20,908 nucleotides of DNA. Source: UBA699 sp050261915 (GTDB taxonomy: Bacteria; Bacillota; Clostridia; Clostridiales; Clostridiaceae). A program made the position numbers and the translations under genes. The notes under the pieces were generated by a model. It had not been told where the DNA came from, ran no database searches, and saw only the letters and a list, made by a program, of their open reading frames with translations. Every line of letters begins with the position of its first letter. Within the stretch, counting starts at the first letter, position 1. Positions 20,228 through 20,908 of the stretch are shown one piece after another. The stretch covers positions 1 to 20,908 of the forward strand of contig JBLNDT010000053.1 in NCBI GenBank assembly GCA_050261915.1. The letters are read 5' to 3'.

Positions 20228-20261
20228 ATTATAAGTAATCAATATGTAGATTTTATGAAGA
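20228..20261 (-). promoter_or_regulatory. Shared-box promoter P6, CxCxxC protein gene
   Basis: Read on the minus strand: TCTTCA (20261-20256), 5 bases, TCTACA (20250-20245), 11 bases, TATAAT (20233-20228). A further copy in opposite orientation (AATCTAC on the plus strand, 20264-20270) makes an inverted repeat GTAGATT/AATCTAC around the upstream box. Confidence 0.65.
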
Positions 20262-20281
20262 ATAATCTACACGGTGCAGCT

Positions 20282-20908
20282 TTAATTATTCAAAAATTCT
20301 GATCTAATACTATTTAAATCTGTGGTATTTAAATTATCTACCACATCTATTACTGATAATAGACTGCCGTCCTTTATAATTAGATATACTCCGGTCTCAT
20401 GAGTGTCAAAGGTTACATTAACCACCCCTTTTTTTCCATCAAAAGAAGTTAAGGTTTGATTTGTTTTACTATCTATTATTTGAAATTTGCCCTCTGGATT
20501 GTCAAAGGAATTTAAGTCTAAGGTGATTTTTGTAGTATAATTCTTGTTTGCTGCTATGATAAGTGGTTCAAATTCATAACCGATTCCTTTTACGGATATA
20601 ATCTGGTTCCTTCCTGAAATAGATGCTTTTTTAATTAACCTATCTGTTGGAACCTGGCTTAAATCATTCCCGTAAATGCTTGGCTTAGCTGAAGCAGCTC
20701 CTGTTCCTGTGCAGCATGGCATTCCACTAGATGGTGCTGGAATTGAAGAATCACTCTTTGATGTGTCTACAGAATCAAGGTTGTCGGAAACTTTTATTAC
20801 ACCTCGTATCATTCCCATCCAACAGCTAAATGCTATATCTTTATCCCCTGGAGTAAATTCAATAATATTGTCTCCTGGCTTTATTGTTTTCTGTATATTA
20901 AGAGAAGG
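20282..20908 (-). CDS. Cupredoxin-domain protein, C-terminal part (cut by window edge)
   Basis: The open frame continues past the internal ATG at 20818 to the window edge: upstream codons read EFTPGDKDIAFSCWMGMIRG, which belongs to the end of a cupredoxin fold with Cys and Met copper ligands (SCWMGM). A linker rich in Ser, Pro and Gly with a Cys pair (SSGMPCCTG) leads to a second beta domain (YEFEPLIIAANKNYTTKITL onward) that looks cupredoxin-like but shows no Cys/His/Met ligand set near its end. This order matches the C-terminus of clostridial proteins in which an HMA domain and a TauE/SafE-like membrane part precede cupredoxin domains; those parts would lie outside the window. An outer-face copper role is likely. 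Confidence 0.75.
   Translation of the reverse strand, partial: PSLNIQKTIKPGDNIIEFTPGDKDIAFSCWMGMIRGVIKVSDNLDSVDTSKSDSSIPAPSSGMPCCTGTGAASAKPSIYGNDLSQVPTDRLIKKASISGRNQIISVKGIGYEFEPLIIAANKNYTTKITLDLNSFDNPEGKFQIIDSKTNQTLTSFDGKKGVVNVTFDTHETGVYLIIKDGSLLSVIDVVDNLNTTDLNSIRSEFLNN

Overview
The base composition is AT-rich, ribosome-binding sites are strong GGAGG types, TTG starts occur (fixC, the CPBP protein, the first partial gene), and the gene families are clostridial. I infer a Clostridium sensu lato chromosome. No rRNA, tRNA, CRISPR array, phage or insertion-sequence gene is visible. Nearly all genes lie on the minus strand. The exceptions are one small hypothetical gene (3918-4106) and one ferritin-like gene (about 11503-12039).

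Layout, left to right. (1) 1-241: start of a secreted coiled-coil protein. (2) 242-1767: a Fur-controlled FTR1-type iron permease, flanked by decayed gene copies. (3) 1768-4106: a chemoreceptor, a small Cys-Cys membrane protein and a small plus-strand hypothetical. (4) 4174-7403: a copper operon, csoR-copA-copZ plus a SHOCT protein. (5) 7528-10961: a fixABCX electron-transfer flavoprotein operon. (6) 11108-12039: a redox-disulfide (DUF1858-like) protein and a ferritin-like protein. (7) 12042-17197: an operon with a short polyprenyl synthetase, a Met-rich YtkA/FixH-like protein, a NapH/NosR-like membrane Fe-S protein, a MenA-like prenyltransferase, a CPBP protease and a UbiE/MenG-like methyltransferase. 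(8) 17357-19827: an OmpR-family two-component system and an internally deleted HD-GYP remnant. (9) 19889-20908: a CxCxxC protein and the C-terminal part of a cupredoxin protein.

The most striking signal is a shared promoter design. Six minus-strand promoters (325-358, 3828-3861, 7443-7476, 10998-11031, 17267-17300, 20228-20261) each carry two TCTACA-like boxes with an exact 11-bp period. In each, exactly 11 bases separate the second box from a -10 element. This is the geometry of OmpR/PhoB-class activators, and an OmpR-family regulator with its kinase is encoded in the window. The six promoters serve the coiled-coil gene, the Cys-Cys membrane protein, the copper operon, fixABCX, the quinone/Fe-S operon and the CxCxxC protein. 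I infer a regulon joining copper handling, flavin-based electron transfer and quinone-linked membrane redox chemistry. The copper operon also has a CsoR-type operator, so it appears to be under dual control.

The window also holds several decayed pieces: a copy of the Cys-Cys protein gene with stops where a Cys pair should be, a SHOCT remnant, a DoxX-like C-terminal tail, and an HD-GYP gene missing its middle. Together they suggest past duplication and loss within this redox/metal locus.
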